Positions 25,631 through 36,296 are shown, counted from the first letter of the stretch. The stretch: 64,000 nucleotides of DNA from Alkalicoccus luteus (GCF_012034335.1 NZ_JAATHJ010000007.1:62001-126000), one strand, 5' to 3'. Program-made: numbers and translations. The notes: generated by a model from the sequence alone, not told the origin.

Positions 25631-26851
25631 TTACGATTTAGTCGTGAATGCCGGTTTCTTCTGATTTACCTGGGAATAGGTTTTTGTTGAAAGCCCCCAT
25701 AGTTTAATGAAACCAAGTGCAGCATGGTGGTCGAAGGCATCACCTTTGGAATACGTGGCAAGCCCTTCATTATAAAGGCTGTTCTCGGAATGTCTTGCCA
25801 CAACGGTGTGTGTGCCCTTCCAGAGCTTCAGCTTTACTTTTCCGTTTACCTGCTGCTGCGTTTCAGAAATGAATCCGTACAGCGCATCTTTCAGCGGGGA
25901 ATACCACAGTCCGTCGTAAATCAGCTGCGTGAATTTCTGTTCAATTGTTGTTTTAAACTGCGTGACTTCTTTTGTGAGCGTTAGAAATTCCAATTCTTTA
26001 TGAGCATTGATGAGTGCGAGCGCCCCAGGGTTTTCATATACTTCTCTGGCTTTAATGCCGACGAGCCTGTTTTCGATATGATCAATTCTGCCGACCCCAT
26101 GCTTGCCGCAGATCACGTTCAGCTCTTTAATAATGGAGACAAATGATTTCTGTTCACCATTAAGTGATACCGGTTTGCCGCCTTCAAAAGCGATCTCTAC
26201 ATACTCGGGCTCGTCCGGAGCATCAGCAATCGATGCTGTCCAGTCGAAAGCTTCCTCTGGCGCCTCTGCCCACGTATCTTCCAGTACACCTGCTTCACAA
26301 GCTCTTCCCCAAATATTTGCATCTATCGAGTATGGCTTTTCCACGTTTACTGGCACGTCGATGCCCTTTTTCTTCGCATACTCGATTTCTTCTTCACGGT
26401 TCATGCCCCATTCTCTAACTGGCGCAATCACTTCCAGATCAGGATTAAGCGCCTGGATCGACACTTCAAATCGAACCTGATCATTTCCTTTTCCTGTGCA
26501 GCCGTGTGCCACTGCTACGGCTCCTTCCTCTTCTGCTACTTCAACGAGCAGTTTGGATATAAGCGGTCGGGATAAAGCAGATGAAAGCGGATATTTGCCT
26601 TCATAAAGCGTGTTGGACTGGAGGGCAGGAAGCAGGTATTCCTCAGCCAGCAATTCCTTGGCATCGATAATTACTGCTTTTTCTGCTCCTACTTTCAATG
26701 CCTTCTCTTTTAAAGCTTCAAGATTTTTCCCTTCTCCAATTTCCAGACCTAGCGCGATTACTTCATATCCATATTCCTCTTGCAAATATTTAATGCAGAC
26801 TGACGTATCCAGTCCGCCTGAATATGCGAGTACTACTTTTCCTTTGCTCAT
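25631..26851 (-). CDS. argG: Argininosuccinate synthase
   Basis: ATP-dependent ligase joining citrulline and aspartate. 406 residues; the N-terminal PP-loop [15 protein letters not shown] (8-22) and the [10 protein letters not shown] citrulline/aspartate-binding segment are typical. GAGGAGAGG precedes the ATG. It is the first gene of the argGH unit, which lies downstream of the argC operon and is separated from argF by 75 bases containing an AT-rich dyad. Confidence 0.97.
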   Translation of the reverse strand: MSKGKVVLAYSGGLDTSVCIKYLQEEYGYEVIALGLEIGEGKNLEALKEKALKVGAEKAVIIDAKELLAEEYLLPALQSNTLYEGKYPLSSALSRPLISKLLVEVAEEEGAVAVAHGCTGKGNDQVRFEVSIQALNPDLEVIAPVREWGMNREEEIEYAKKKGIDVPVNVEKPYSIDANIWGRACEAGVLEDTWAEAPEEAFDWTASIADAPDEPEYVEIAFEGGKPVSLNGEQKSFVSIIKELNVICGKHGVGRIDHIENRLVGIKAREVYENPGALALINAHKELEFLTLTKEVTQFKTTIEQKFTQLIYDGLWYSPLKDALYGFISETQQQVNGKVKLKLWKGTHTVVARHSENSLYNEGLATYSKGDAFDHHAALGFIKLWGLSTKTYSQVNQKKPAFTTKS

Positions 26852-26870
26852 GTGTAAAACCTCTCCTCAA

Positions 26871-26892
26871 TTAGTATTTATATAGATACTAA
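26871..26892. repeat. AT-rich dyad upstream of argG (possible ArgR/AhrC site)
   Basis: TTAGTAT (26871-26877) and ATACTAA (26886-26892) are inverted around eight bases, 20 bases upstream of argG. It is AT-rich like ARG boxes but does not match TNTGAATWWWWATTCANW well, so assignment to AhrC is tentative. Confidence 0.35.
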
Positions 26893-26926
26893 CGTATCTT
26901 TATGCATAATGCAACAAAAAAAGAAA

Positions 26927-27862
26927 TTAAATCATTAATTTTTTGAGGAGTGCTTTTTGTGCGTGCAGCCTGTTCTCTGCTTCATTGAATACAACGGAAT
27001 GCGCGCCATCGATCACATTGGCAGTCACTTCTTCACCTCGATGAGCAGGCAGACAGTGCATGAATATATAATCATCGGCTGCAAGTGAAGCCAGCTCTGC
27101 ATTAATCTGGTACGGCATAAACGTCTTTTTGCGCGTATCAGCTTCTGCTTCCATGCCCATGCTCGCCCACACATCAGTAATCAAAATATCTGCCCCATTC
27201 ACTGCTTCTTCAGGATCCTTCGTGATCATCAGTGATCCGCCATGAGCTGCAGCCAATGCAGAAGCGTTTTCCATAATTGTCTGATCCGGCTCATAGCCTG
27301 CCGGACATGCTACACGAAAGTCGATTCCAGCCAGTGCCATCCCCTGCATAAGAGAATGCGTCATATTGTTGTACCCGTCCCCGGTAAATGCTGCAGTCAG
27401 ACCTTGAAGTGTTCCTTTTTGCTCTTTAATCGTAAGCAGATCTGCCAGTACCTGAGTTGGATGATGAATGTCAGTAAGACCGTTGATAACAGGAACGCTG
27501 CTGTAGGCTGCGAACTCCTGGACCATTTCATGAGAAAACGTGCGGATCATGACGGCATCTACGTACCCTGACAGCACCCGGGCGGTGTCTGCTGCAGATT
27601 CGCCGCGTCCGATTTGGGTGTCCTCCGGAGAAAGAAAAATAGCGTGTCCCCCCATCTGTGTCATTCCGGCTTCAAATGAAACCCTGGTCCTCGTAGAAGA
27701 TTTATCAAAAATCATCGCCAAGGTTTGCCCTTCCAAATCTTTATTGATCTTTTTTTCATGATGCTGTTTTTTTAATACAGCTGCCTCATCCAGCAGCTGA
27801 TGCAGTTCGTCTGCCGTTAAGTCTGTCACTTCTAAATGATGCTGTACCTTTGTTTTAATCAT
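26927..27862 (-). CDS. argF: Ornithine carbamoyltransferase
   Basis: Makes citrulline from ornithine and carbamoyl phosphate. 311 residues; the carbamoyl-phosphate loop SSTRTR is at about 55-60 and the ornithine-binding HCLPAHRGEEV near the C-terminus. Its ATG overlaps the carB stop by four bases (ATGA), completing the argCJBD-carAB-argF operon. Placing carbamoyl-phosphate synthesis directly before the transferase suits substrate supply. Confidence 0.96.
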   Translation of the reverse strand: MIKTKVQHHLEVTDLTADELHQLLDEAAVLKKQHHEKKINKDLEGQTLAMIFDKSSTRTRVSFEAGMTQMGGHAIFLSPEDTQIGRGESAADTARVLSGYVDAVMIRTFSHEMVQEFAAYSSVPVINGLTDIHHPTQVLADLLTIKEQKGTLQGLTAAFTGDGYNNMTHSLMQGMALAGIDFRVACPAGYEPDQTIMENASALAAAHGGSLMITKDPEEAVNGADILITDVWASMGMEAEADTRKKTFMPYQINAELASLAADDYIFMHCLPAHRGEEVTANVIDGAHSVVFNEAENRLHAQKALLKKLMI

Positions 27863-30800
27863 CGTATTTCCTCCTTTATGAACAGATCCTGCACAGAGAG
27901 CGGCTCATGAGCGGTGCCGGCGTGAGTCTGATAAAATCGAAATGTATCAGGGTGAGTAAACAACATCGTTCCATGAGCGATACATGCCTGTCTTAAACAA
28001 AATCCGGCTGACTCCGCCATTCGTCCTGCGGTTGGGATGTTTAGGACAGCATCCAGCTCTCCTGCCGCTACGGCTTGCTCCGCTTCATTTAGCGACATCT
28101 CCGTCACGTGCCAGTTTTTGGCACGAAGGCTTTCTGCTGTTGATTTAGAAGCAAACAGTTTCAGGCCTTCAAGCGGCAGGGCCGCCGCTTCTAATTTCCA
28201 GGCGTCAGCCGCGCTGATATAGCATGTTTGAAGGCTCTTTGCATCCAATACTTTAGCAGCTGCTTCTGAGAGCGTGCTTGCGATACCTATTTTTTCCCCG
28301 GTTGATTTCATTTCAGGGGAGAGCATTGGATCAACCTGCTTAAGCTTTGCCGACGAAAACACGGGTGCTTTCACCGTGATATGCGGGAGTTCATCGAGAA
28401 GTCCGGTTTTACTCAGCTTGTGGTGCAGCTGAGCAGTCACTGCTTCGCGGACAAGGTTCGTTCCGCTAACTTTACTGATGACAGGAACCGTTCTGGAGGC
28501 CCGCGGATTTACTTCCAGGACATACAATACTTCATTGTCATATACGAACTGGATATTCATCATTCCTGAAACGCCAGCTTCCGTACAAATTAACTCGCAT
28601 ATGTGTGCTGCTTCAGCTTTCACATGCTCAGGAATCGTTGATGAAGGATAAATCGTAAAGCTGTCACCTGAATGGACGCCTGCCCGCTCCACGTGCTCCA
28701 TAAAGCCAGGAATAAACAAGTTTGTCCCGTCGCTGATCACATCAGCTTCAAACTCTTTACCAGCGATAAAAGCATCCACCATCAGCGGCCAGCATCGCGC
28801 ATCTGTCGTCCATTCCAGGCGCTCGAGATAGGCTTGAAGATTGGCTTCGTTGTGGCATATATACATCGCCTGTCCACCAATCACATAAGAAGGTCTTACA
28901 AGGATGGGATAGCCTGTTTTTTCAGCTTTTAACAAAACCTCTTCTTTCGATTCTGCAGTCGATCCTTTAATATGCGAAATATTTAACCGGTCAAGCATAT
29001 GATAAAAGGATTCCCGGTTCTCGAGCAGTTCTATAGCGTCAGCGGATGTGCCGGCTACCGGAAGTCCGTGCTCCTCCAGCGCCTGAGCAAGATTAACCGC
29101 TGTCTGACCGCCAAACTGCAGCAGGACAGCTTCTACCTGCTCCTTCTCAGCAACGTGAATGACATCTTCCGCTGTAAGCGGCTCAAAGTAAAGCCTGTCA
29201 GCGGTATTAAAATCCGTGCTGACTGTTTCCGGGTTATTATTAATCACGACAGCTTCATAACCGAGTGCTTTCACTGCTTCAGCAGCATGAACAGAGCAGT
29301 AATCGAATTCAACGCCTTGTCCGATCCGGATCGGGCCGGAGCCGACGACAAGGACTTTTCGAGCAGGAGTTGGCGTCACTTCGTCTTCTCCATGCCAGGT
29401 GGAATAATAATACGGGGTGACCGCTTCAAACTCTCCTGCACACGTATCCACCAGCTTATACCCGGGCTTCAGATTATCGTCCTTTCGCAGCTGACGCACT
29501 TTTGATTCTGATACGCCCTGCAGATCACCGATCAGCTTATCTGAAAAACCTGCCTGCTTCAGTTCTGTTAAAAGGCTTGTCGAAAGCTGTTGGGAAGCTG
29601 CTTTTTTCTCCAGCTTGGAAAGCTTTTCGAGACGAGTTAAAAACCAGGGGTGAATGGCTGACAAATCCGTTATTTGCTGGGGACTCCAGCCGCGGATGAG
29701 CAGTTCATAAACAGCGTAAACCCGCAGGTCTCCGGGATACATCACCATCTCTTTCAATTTTTCCTCCCTGTAGCTCGCGAGCAGGTGATGTCTTGGGCTG
29801 TGACTCCCGGTTTCCATTGATCTCATTGCTTTTAAAAATCCACTTTCAAACGTTCTTTCCAAAGCCATGACTTCGCCCGTTGCTTTCATTTGTGTGCCAA
29901 GGGAACGGTCTGCTTCGGAAAACTTATCGAAAGGGAACCTTGGCAGCTTCACGACAATATAATCGAGCGCCGGCTCAAAGGAAGCAAACGTGGTACCGGT
30001 AATCGGATTGGGAATTCGGTCAAGCGTCTGTCCGCAGGCTGTAAGAGCGGCAATTCTTGCGATAGGATATCCGGTCGCTTTCGAAGCCAGCGCTGATGAA
30101 CGGCTGACACGCGGATTCACTTCAATAATCGCATATTCATCCGTCTCAGGGTGCAGCGCAAACTGAATATTGCAGCCGCCCACCACATCAAGCGCACGGA
30201 TTACCTTCAACGATGATTCTCTCAGCATCTGATACTGTGAGTCTGTCAGCGTTTGAGAAGGTGCTACGACGATCGAATCGCCGGTGTGGACCCCGACCGG
30301 ATCCATGTTTTCCATATTACAGACGATGATACAAGTGTCATTTGCATCGCGCATGACTTCATATTCCACCTCTTTCCATCCTTTGATACTCTTTTCCACG
30401 AGTACTTGATGGATCGGGCTTTCTTTAAGTGCATACGCAAGCATCGATTTCATTTCCTCTTCACTGTGTGCGAATCCTCCGCCTGCTCCGCCTAGCGTAT
30501 AAGCCGGACGAAGAATAACTGGATAGCCGATAGACGCTGCGAAATGAAGTCCTGCTTCCACTGACTCAACAATTTCAGATTCGATGACAGGCTCCTCAAT
30601 CTCGATCATGAGCGATCGAAACAACTCCCGGTCTTCCCCTTTCTCAATTGACTCTACCGACGTGCCCATCACCTTCACTCCATATGCATCCAGAATACCT
30701 GAACGGTAGAGCTTAGCTGTCAGGTTAAGGCCCGTCTGGCCGCCGAGCGTCCCGATCAGTCCGTCCGGGCGCTCCTTTTTAATAATCGATTCCAACGTAG

Positions 30801-31008
30801 AAACCGTCAGCGGCTCCAAATACGTTTTATCTGCAAATGCAGTATCCGTCATTATAGTAGCCGGATTGTTATTCACGAGTATCACCCGTTTGCCGGCTTC
30901 TTTTAATGCAAGACAGGCCTGCGTGCCTGCGTAATCAAATTCTGCTGCCTGTCCGATAATAATCGGGCCTGACCCGATCACTAAAACAGTGTTTACGTTG
31001 CTGCACAT
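27859..31008 (-). CDS. carB: Carbamoyl-phosphate synthase large subunit (arginine-specific)
   Basis: 1049 residues with two ATP-grasp synthetase halves (the internal repeat is visible as VLVIGSGPIIIGQAAEFDYAG near residue 8 and VLVVGSGPIRIGQGVEFDY near residue 550) and a C-terminal allosteric MGS-like domain. It makes carbamoyl phosphate from bicarbonate, ATP and the ammonia delivered by CarA. Its genomic place in the arginine operon rather than a pyr operon marks it as the arginine-specific form. The ATG lies 16 bases inside carA with GGAGG in the carA 3' end, giving tight coupling. Confidence 0.96.
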   Translation of the reverse strand: MCSNVNTVLVIGSGPIIIGQAAEFDYAGTQACLALKEAGKRVILVNNNPATIMTDTAFADKTYLEPLTVSTLESIIKKERPDGLIGTLGGQTGLNLTAKLYRSGILDAYGVKVMGTSVESIEKGEDRELFRSLMIEIEEPVIESEIVESVEAGLHFAASIGYPVILRPAYTLGGAGGGFAHSEEEMKSMLAYALKESPIHQVLVEKSIKGWKEVEYEVMRDANDTCIIVCNMENMDPVGVHTGDSIVVAPSQTLTDSQYQMLRESSLKVIRALDVVGGCNIQFALHPETDEYAIIEVNPRVSRSSALASKATGYPIARIAALTACGQTLDRIPNPITGTTFASFEPALDYIVVKLPRFPFDKFSEADRSLGTQMKATGEVMALERTFESGFLKAMRSMETGSHSPRHHLLASYREEKLKEMVMYPGDLRVYAVYELLIRGWSPQQITDLSAIHPWFLTRLEKLSKLEKKAASQQLSTSLLTELKQAGFSDKLIGDLQGVSESKVRQLRKDDNLKPGYKLVDTCAGEFEAVTPYYYSTWHGEDEVTPTPARKVLVVGSGPIRIGQGVEFDYCSVHAAEAVKALGYEAVVINNNPETVSTDFNTADRLYFEPLTAEDVIHVAEKEQVEAVLLQFGGQTAVNLAQALEEHGLPVAGTSADAIELLENRESFYHMLDRLNISHIKGSTAESKEEVLLKAEKTGYPILVRPSYVIGGQAMYICHNEANLQAYLERLEWTTDARCWPLMVDAFIAGKEFEADVISDGTNLFIPGFMEHVERAGVHSGDSFTIYPSSTIPEHVKAEAAHICELICTEAGVSGMMNIQFVYDNEVLYVLEVNPRASRTVPVISKVSGTNLVREAVTAQLHHKLSKTGLLDELPHITVKAPVFSSAKLKQVDPMLSPEMKSTGEKIGIASTLSEAAAKVLDAKSLQTCYISAADAWKLEAAALPLEGLKLFASKSTAESLRAKNWHVTEMSLNEAEQAVAAGELDAVLNIPTAGRMAESAGFCLRQACIAHGTMLFTHPDTFRFYQTHAGTAHEPLSVQDLFIKEEIR

Positions 31009-32054
31009 ACTTTGCTACCTCCAGAAACCAGACTGTTAATAAATTGCTTAAAAATAAAATGCGTGTCGCTCGGACCAGGGTGAGCCTCAGGATGAAACTG
31101 GACAGACTGCACCGGAAGACTCCTGTGCCTGAATCCTTCACACGTGCCGTCATTCACATTTTCAAAAAGCCGTTCAAAAGGAAATGCTTCGTCTGACGGC
31201 TCGCTGACAACATACCCGTGATTTTGCGAAGACATGTATACTTTCCCGTCCGGTATATGCCTGACCGGATGGTTGCTGCCTCTGTGGCCGAACGGCAGCT
31301 TTATCGACTCTGCTCCATAGGCTAGTGCAATAAGCTGATGCCCGAGACAGATGCCGAGAACCGGATAAGATTTCGTCAGTTCTTTAATGTGAGGCAGCTC
31401 CTTTTGAAGCTTAAGCGGATCGCCAGGGCCATTGCTTAGCAATACCCCGTCAGGCTTTATTGCGTGAATGTCAGCTGCTGAACTCGAATGCGGCATCATC
31501 GTCACAGCACACCCTTCCTTCAGAAGTGCGTGAACGATAGATGATTTACAGCCGTAATCCAATACAGCAACATGAGGGCCTTCACCAGTAAAAGCGACCG
31601 GTTCCTGAACAGACACTTCCGGGACCGGATTCTCATTAAAATGAAAAATCGGAGCAGCGGGCTGATTGACTGAGATAAAGCCCTTCACCGTTTTTTTCGT
31701 ACGAATAATCTTCACGAGCTTGCGTGTATCAACTTCAGTCAAGCCAGGGATACCGTGGTGCTGCAAATAGGCGTCAAACTCTTCTGCGCGCTCATCGCAA
31801 CCGGTAGAACCTGTCACGACTGCTTCCACAGCGGGAGCGCTGCCTTCATTAAATTTGTCCTGAAAACCATAGTTTCCGATCAGCGGATACGTAAACGTCA
31901 GCAGCTGCCCTTTATAGGAGGGATCTGTCATCATTTCCTGATAGCCGGTCATTGCCGTATTGAAGACCAGTTCCCCGGAGCTTTCCGTATCAGCACCGAT
32001 TTTTTTCCCTTCCAGCACATCTCCTGTGTCCAGTATTAAATAAGCGTTAGTCAT
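30993..32054 (-). CDS. carA: Carbamoyl-phosphate synthase small subunit (arginine-specific)
   Basis: Glutaminase subunit (353 residues, same as the B. subtilis enzyme) that feeds ammonia to CarB. The C-terminal class I glutamine amidotransferase has its nucleophile cysteine in LGICLGHQLIALAYG and the HPEAHPGP histidine/glutamate motif; the N-terminal CarA domain begins MTNAYLILDTGDVLEG. The reading frame opens further upstream, but AGAAGGAG sits eight bases before the ATG at 32054, which overlaps the argD stop by eight bases. Confidence 0.95.
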   Translation of the reverse strand: MTNAYLILDTGDVLEGKKIGADTESSGELVFNTAMTGYQEMMTDPSYKGQLLTFTYPLIGNYGFQDKFNEGSAPAVEAVVTGSTGCDERAEEFDAYLQHHGIPGLTEVDTRKLVKIIRTKKTVKGFISVNQPAAPIFHFNENPVPEVSVQEPVAFTGEGPHVAVLDYGCKSSIVHALLKEGCAVTMMPHSSSAADIHAIKPDGVLLSNGPGDPLKLQKELPHIKELTKSYPVLGICLGHQLIALAYGAESIKLPFGHRGSNHPVRHIPDGKVYMSSQNHGYVVSEPSDEAFPFERLFENVNDGTCEGFRHRSLPVQSVQFHPEAHPGPSDTHFIFKQFINSLVSGGSKVCAAT

Positions 32055-33237
32055 GACTGATTTCTCCTTCTTGTAAAATCTCCTCAAATACTTGAACAAA
32101 CGTCGATAATTCTTCGGCAGAAGCTGTCAGCGGCGGCAAAACGCGTATCACCTGCGGCCCTGCCGGAAGCGCCAGTATCTGCCGGTTTCGAAGTTTCTGC
32201 AAATATGGGGCGGCCTCTTCTACGACGATGCCGATCATTGCTCCGCTTCCGCGTACTTGCTTCACTTGCCTGTACGAAGAAGCCAGCTGTTCAAGCTGCT
32301 TGCGAAATATGGCAAAGCGATCCTGGACTTCTCTCAGAAATCCTTCTTCCTGAATGACACCCATTGTCGCCTCTACCGCCGCACAAGCTGCAGGATGTCC
32401 GCCGAAGGTTGTTCCATGCGTTCCTGGAGAAAAGGAAGCAGCAACCTCTGCTGAAGCGAGACAGGCACCTGCCGGAAAACCGGATCCAATGCCTTTCGCA
32501 GCCGTTACAATCTCCGGCTTTACGTTGAACTGTTCAAACGCATATAGTGAGCCGGTTCGTCCAGCGCCGGTCTGAATCTCATCTGCAATGATCAAGATGC
32601 CGTGTGTTCTGCAGTAATGGACGAGTTCATTAACCCAATCCTGGTCAGCAGGTACGACTCCGCCTTCACCTTGAATCAATTCAAGCATGACAGCAGCTGT
32701 TACTTGCGGATTTATGTTCGTGATGGCCTGCTTATCATTAAACGGTAAGTGCGTGAATCCGGGCATCAGTGGTGCAAATCCGTGTTTAATTTTATTCTGG
32801 CCTGTGGCTGCCATAGCACCGCCCGTACGGCCGTGAAACGACTGTTCAAAGGTTACAATTTCCGATTTTTGAAGCGTTCCTTTGTCGAACCAGTATTTTC
32901 TGGCAAGCTTAATCGCAGCTTCATTGGCTTCTGCTCCGCTTCCGCAGAAAAAGACCTGATCCAAATGAGTTCCTGTTATAAGGGAAGTTGCTGCACGCTC
33001 CTGAATGTCCTGCTGAAATAAATTAGATACGTGCCAATATTCCTGAAGCTGAATCTCGACTGCACGCTGCACAAGCTTTGGACGATGACCGAGATTACAT
33101 ACCGCAATTCCCGACGTAAAGTCTAAGTAGTCGGTGCCGTCATCAGCCGTCAAATAACTCCCGTCTGCTTTCGCTACAGAGATTGGGAAACGGGCGTAGG
33201 TGTTCATGAGCGGTGACTTTTGCTTAATGTTCTGCAT
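32047..33237 (-). CDS. argD: Acetylornithine aminotransferase
   Basis: PLP class III aminotransferase converting N-acetylglutamate semialdehyde to N-acetylornithine. 396 residues; the PLP-lysine region is IVTAAKGIGSGFPAG, with DEIQTGAGRTG ahead of it. Its ATG overlaps the argB end by 14 bases with AAAGGAG in between. Confidence 0.95.
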   Translation of the reverse strand: MQNIKQKSPLMNTYARFPISVAKADGSYLTADDGTDYLDFTSGIAVCNLGHRPKLVQRAVEIQLQEYWHVSNLFQQDIQERAATSLITGTHLDQVFFCGSGAEANEAAIKLARKYWFDKGTLQKSEIVTFEQSFHGRTGGAMAATGQNKIKHGFAPLMPGFTHLPFNDKQAITNINPQVTAAVMLELIQGEGGVVPADQDWVNELVHYCRTHGILIIADEIQTGAGRTGSLYAFEQFNVKPEIVTAAKGIGSGFPAGACLASAEVAASFSPGTHGTTFGGHPAACAAVEATMGVIQEEGFLREVQDRFAIFRKQLEQLASSYRQVKQVRGSGAMIGIVVEEAAPYLQKLRNRQILALPAGPQVIRVLPPLTASAEELSTFVQVFEEILQEGEISHD

Positions 33238-34012
33238 AGATATTCTCCTTTCGGAAAATAGTACCGGCCTCGCCTCTGTGAAAATAATTCAGCAGCGCAT
33301 TTCCGTTCGAACCATTAACCATGACTGCTTCTGAGACTCCTTCGTTAAGAGCCCGAAGGACAGCCTTTGTTTTCGGAATCATCCCGCCGTAAATAATGCC
33401 GTCATGAATCAGTGTTTCTACCATCTTCGGATCAAGGTACCGGCAAAGATCACCGGATCGGCCGTCTATCACGCCTTCAACATCTGTAATAAACAACAGC
33501 GGAGCAGCCAGTGCACATGCGCAGGCTCCGGCAGCTTCATCCGCGTTAATGTTATATGTCACGGTTCCGGACGCTGCAATTGGCGATATAACCGGGGTTA
33601 TTCCTGCCTCTGTCAACAACTTAATCAAATGTGGATTCACTTGTTCAACAGAGGCTACCTGTCCGTATCGGACTTCATCCACTGGGACTGGCCGAAACAG
33701 TCCGGCATCGACTCCGCTGATTCCTGCTGCCTTTACCCCTGCGTGTTCCAGCAGTTTGACGATATGTTTATTGGCAGATCCGCTTAGTACCATTTCAGCA
33801 GATTCAACGACTTCCGGAGTAGAAACGCGCAGCCCATCCGTAAAAGAAGCGCTAATGCCGCGATCCTGCAGCAACCGATTGATAGCAGGTCCTCCGCCAT
33901 GAACGATCACCGGGAAGCAGCCTGCCTGCTTTAATGCGTTTATTTCTTTAAAAAAGCTGCCGGGAAGCTCATCGATCGTGCTGCCTCCAAGCTTGATTAC
34001 GAGATAAGCCAT
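33224..34012 (-). CDS. argB: Acetylglutamate kinase
   Basis: Phosphorylates N-acetylglutamate. 262 residues of the amino-acid kinase fold: VIKLGGSTI at the N-terminus, VIVHGGGPAINRLL for the substrate region and LLFITDVEGVI. It lacks the N-terminal helix of arginine-inhibited hexameric NAGKs, consistent with the dimeric, arginine-insensitive Bacillus type. AAGGAGG precedes the ATG; argJ ends 18 bases upstream. Confidence 0.95.
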   Translation of the reverse strand: MAYLVIKLGGSTIDELPGSFFKEINALKQAGCFPVIVHGGGPAINRLLQDRGISASFTDGLRVSTPEVVESAEMVLSGSANKHIVKLLEHAGVKAAGISGVDAGLFRPVPVDEVRYGQVASVEQVNPHLIKLLTEAGITPVISPIAASGTVTYNINADEAAGACACALAAPLLFITDVEGVIDGRSGDLCRYLDPKMVETLIHDGIIYGGMIPKTKAVLRALNEGVSEAVMVNGSNGNALLNYFHRGEAGTIFRKENIYAEH

Positions 34013-34030
34013 TTGTTAACCTCCTTTACA

Positions 34031-35251
34031 TCATGTTCGGTACGAGGCATTGATGCGGACGTATTCATACGACAGATCGCATCCCCACGCCTGAGCAGCG
34101 CCTGTTCCATCCTCAAGCTTTACTTTTATATAAATATCGCTCTGAGTTAAATAAGCAGATGCTTCCGCCTCATCAAAGTCAAGCGGCAGCCCTTCGGAAA
34201 CAACCTGAATCGGACCTAAATATACGTCCACTGCTTCAGATTCCATTGACGCTCCGCTGTATCCAGCCGCACACACAATTCTTCCCCAGTTTGGATCAGC
34301 TCCATGTATCGCCGTTTTCACCAAGTTTGAAGAAATAATCGATTTAGCAATTTTCCCAGCATCTGCCGCTGTCGCTGCCCCTTCGACCTGAACTTCAATC
34401 AGTTTCGTAGCCCCCTCACCGTCTCTGGCAATTTTTTTTGCCAGTTCTTCTGACAGTTTCGTAAACGCCTCTTCGAAGGCACCCCATTCAGGATGAAACT
34501 CATCGAGTTCACTCGTTTCAGCAGCTCCGTTTGCTAAAACGACAACCGTATCATTTGTGGATGAATCACCGTCCACCGTGATTTGATTGTAGGTTTTATC
34601 CGTCGTCTTTTTTAAAAGACTTTTCAGTGCATCCTGTGATACATCTGCATCTGTCGTAATATATGCGAGCATCGTGGCCATGTTTGGATCAATCATGCCC
34701 GACCCTTTTGCGGCGCCTCCGATCGTCACCTGCTTGCCTTCAATTTCGCATTCGACAGAAGCATGCTTTGTACATGTATCTGTCGTTAAAATCGCTTGTT
34801 CAAATGAAGCTGCATCCTGTGACTCAAGGTTTATCGAACGAATTCCTGTTTCGACTTTATCCATTGGAAGCTGTACGCCGATCAATCCAGTTGATTGAAC
34901 AGCAACCAGATGTTCAGGCAGACCTGCTTCTTCAGAGGCATACTTTCGGGTTAAACGGGCGTTTTCGAGCCCCTCCTTACCGGTACAGGCGTTTGCATTG
35001 GCCGAGTTTACGACGACCAGCTGCAGCTTTTGCTCCTTCGCAATCGACTCCTGCGTCACTTTAAGCGGCGCTGCCTGAAACGCATTTTGCGTATATACCG
35101 CCGCTGCCTTTGCAGGAATGCTGGAATAAAGCCAGCCAAAATCGAGCTTCTTGCGTCTTAAGCCGCAATGAGTGCCTCCTGAAAAAAAACTTTTTGGGCT
35201 CGTCACGCCGCCTTTTATATTGATAGATGAAACGATATTGACCAGCGTCAT
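34031..35251 (-). CDS. argJ: Bifunctional ornithine acetyltransferase/N-acetylglutamate synthase
   Basis: ArgJ transfers acetyl groups from N-acetylornithine to glutamate and, in bacilli, can also make N-acetylglutamate from acetyl-CoA. 406 residues, identical in length to B. subtilis ArgJ. The autoproteolytic site is in KGSGMIDPNMATMLAY, where the threonine of MATML becomes the nucleophile. The frame opens at 35320, but GGCAGGAG precedes the ATG at 35251 (MTLVNIVSS). It allows the acetyl cycle, so no argE is required. Confidence 0.95.
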   Translation of the reverse strand: MTLVNIVSSINIKGGVTSPKSFFSGGTHCGLRRKKLDFGWLYSSIPAKAAAVYTQNAFQAAPLKVTQESIAKEQKLQLVVVNSANANACTGKEGLENARLTRKYASEEAGLPEHLVAVQSTGLIGVQLPMDKVETGIRSINLESQDAASFEQAILTTDTCTKHASVECEIEGKQVTIGGAAKGSGMIDPNMATMLAYITTDADVSQDALKSLLKKTTDKTYNQITVDGDSSTNDTVVVLANGAAETSELDEFHPEWGAFEEAFTKLSEELAKKIARDGEGATKLIEVQVEGAATAADAGKIAKSIISSNLVKTAIHGADPNWGRIVCAAGYSGASMESEAVDVYLGPIQVVSEGLPLDFDEAEASAYLTQSDIYIKVKLEDGTGAAQAWGCDLSYEYVRINASYRT

Positions 35252-35270
35252 ACTAATCTCCTGCCTTTCC

Positions 35271-36296
35271 TTACGGATATTGGGGTACCATCTGCAGTCC
35301 TGAATGCTCAGGCCAGTCATTCATTATGTTACAGTTTTGAACGGCTTGACCTGCCGCCCCTTTCATCAAATTATCGATTACGGCGACCGTCATCAGCGTA
35401 CCGCTGCGTTCATCGGCGAATACACCGATATCACAGTAGCTGCTTCCATATACATCTTTTGTCTGCGGCATTGGACCGCTTATACGATAGCGGGTAAACG
35501 GCTCATGCTCATAAGCTGTTTTATATGCATCCTGCAGTTCGGTGGCCGAGCAAGCAAGCCGGCCGTAAGAAGTGACCATAATCCCTCTCGTCATCGGCAT
35601 CAAATGTGTCTGCAGATAGACAGGTGTTTTGATACCTGCCGCTTTTCCAAGATGCTCTTCGATCTCTGGTACATGCTGGTGTGCTCCGGTACGATACGCT
35701 TTTATATTTTCATTCGTCTCGGAAAAGTGGGTCATCATAGACATTTTACGTCCGGCACCCGACACGCCTGTCTTCCCATCCATCATGATCGTGCCTGGCT
35801 CAATCAGCTGCTGCTTTACCGCTGGATACATTCCGAGAATCGCAGCAGTCGCAAAACATCCCGGATTGGAGAGGAGCTTTGCCCCGCGTATAGACTCCCG
35901 GTTTACTTCAGGAAGACCGTAAACGGCTTGTTGCTGCATCGCTTTATCCGGCGGCTCCAGCCCGTACCACTTTTCATATGTCTCACTGTCTTCAAGCCTC
36001 AAGTCGCCAGATAAATCGATAATCTGGCTTTTACTTGCTGAAAGCGCTGGAATCAGTTTGCTTGCTACGCCGGCAGGGGCTGCAAGAAAAATGACGTCGC
36101 ACGCCGCAGCAGCTTCCATATTTTTGAATGAATCGGTACGAATTGTATGGAGATGCGGATAGCGCTCCGCTATATCGTTTCCTTCTTCTGACTGAGAGAT
36201 CACCGTAGTGAGCTCCAGAAAGGGATGATTTTCTAAAATTCGGATCAGTTCAAGGGCCGCGTATCCTGTTCCTCCTACAACCGCTGCTTTTTTCAA
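35271..36296 (-). CDS. argC: N-acetyl-gamma-glutamyl-phosphate reductase
   Basis: NADPH-dependent reductase of the third arginine step. 341 residues; dinucleotide-binding VGGTGYAALELIRIL at the N-terminus and catalytic cysteine in NPGCFATA. First gene of the argCJBD-carAB-argF operon; its start is preceded by AAAGGAC and an AT-rich region with a palindrome. Confidence 0.95.
   Translation of the reverse strand: MKKAAVVGGTGYAALELIRILENHPFLELTTVISQSEEGNDIAERYPHLHTIRTDSFKNMEAAAACDVIFLAAPAGVASKLIPALSASKSQIIDLSGDLRLEDSETYEKWYGLEPPDKAMQQQAVYGLPEVNRESIRGAKLLSNPGCFATAAILGMYPAVKQQLIEPGTIMMDGKTGVSGAGRKMSMMTHFSETNENIKAYRTGAHQHVPEIEEHLGKAAGIKTPVYLQTHLMPMTRGIMVTSYGRLACSATELQDAYKTAYEHEPFTRYRISGPMPQTKDVYGSSYCDIGVFADERSGTLMTVAVIDNLMKGAAGQAVQNCNIMNDWPEHSGLQMVPQYP

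Noticed and set aside
34663-35064. Open frames on the plus strand within the arg operon
   Set aside because: They are antisense shadows of argJ and neighbouring genes, which have full motif sets.
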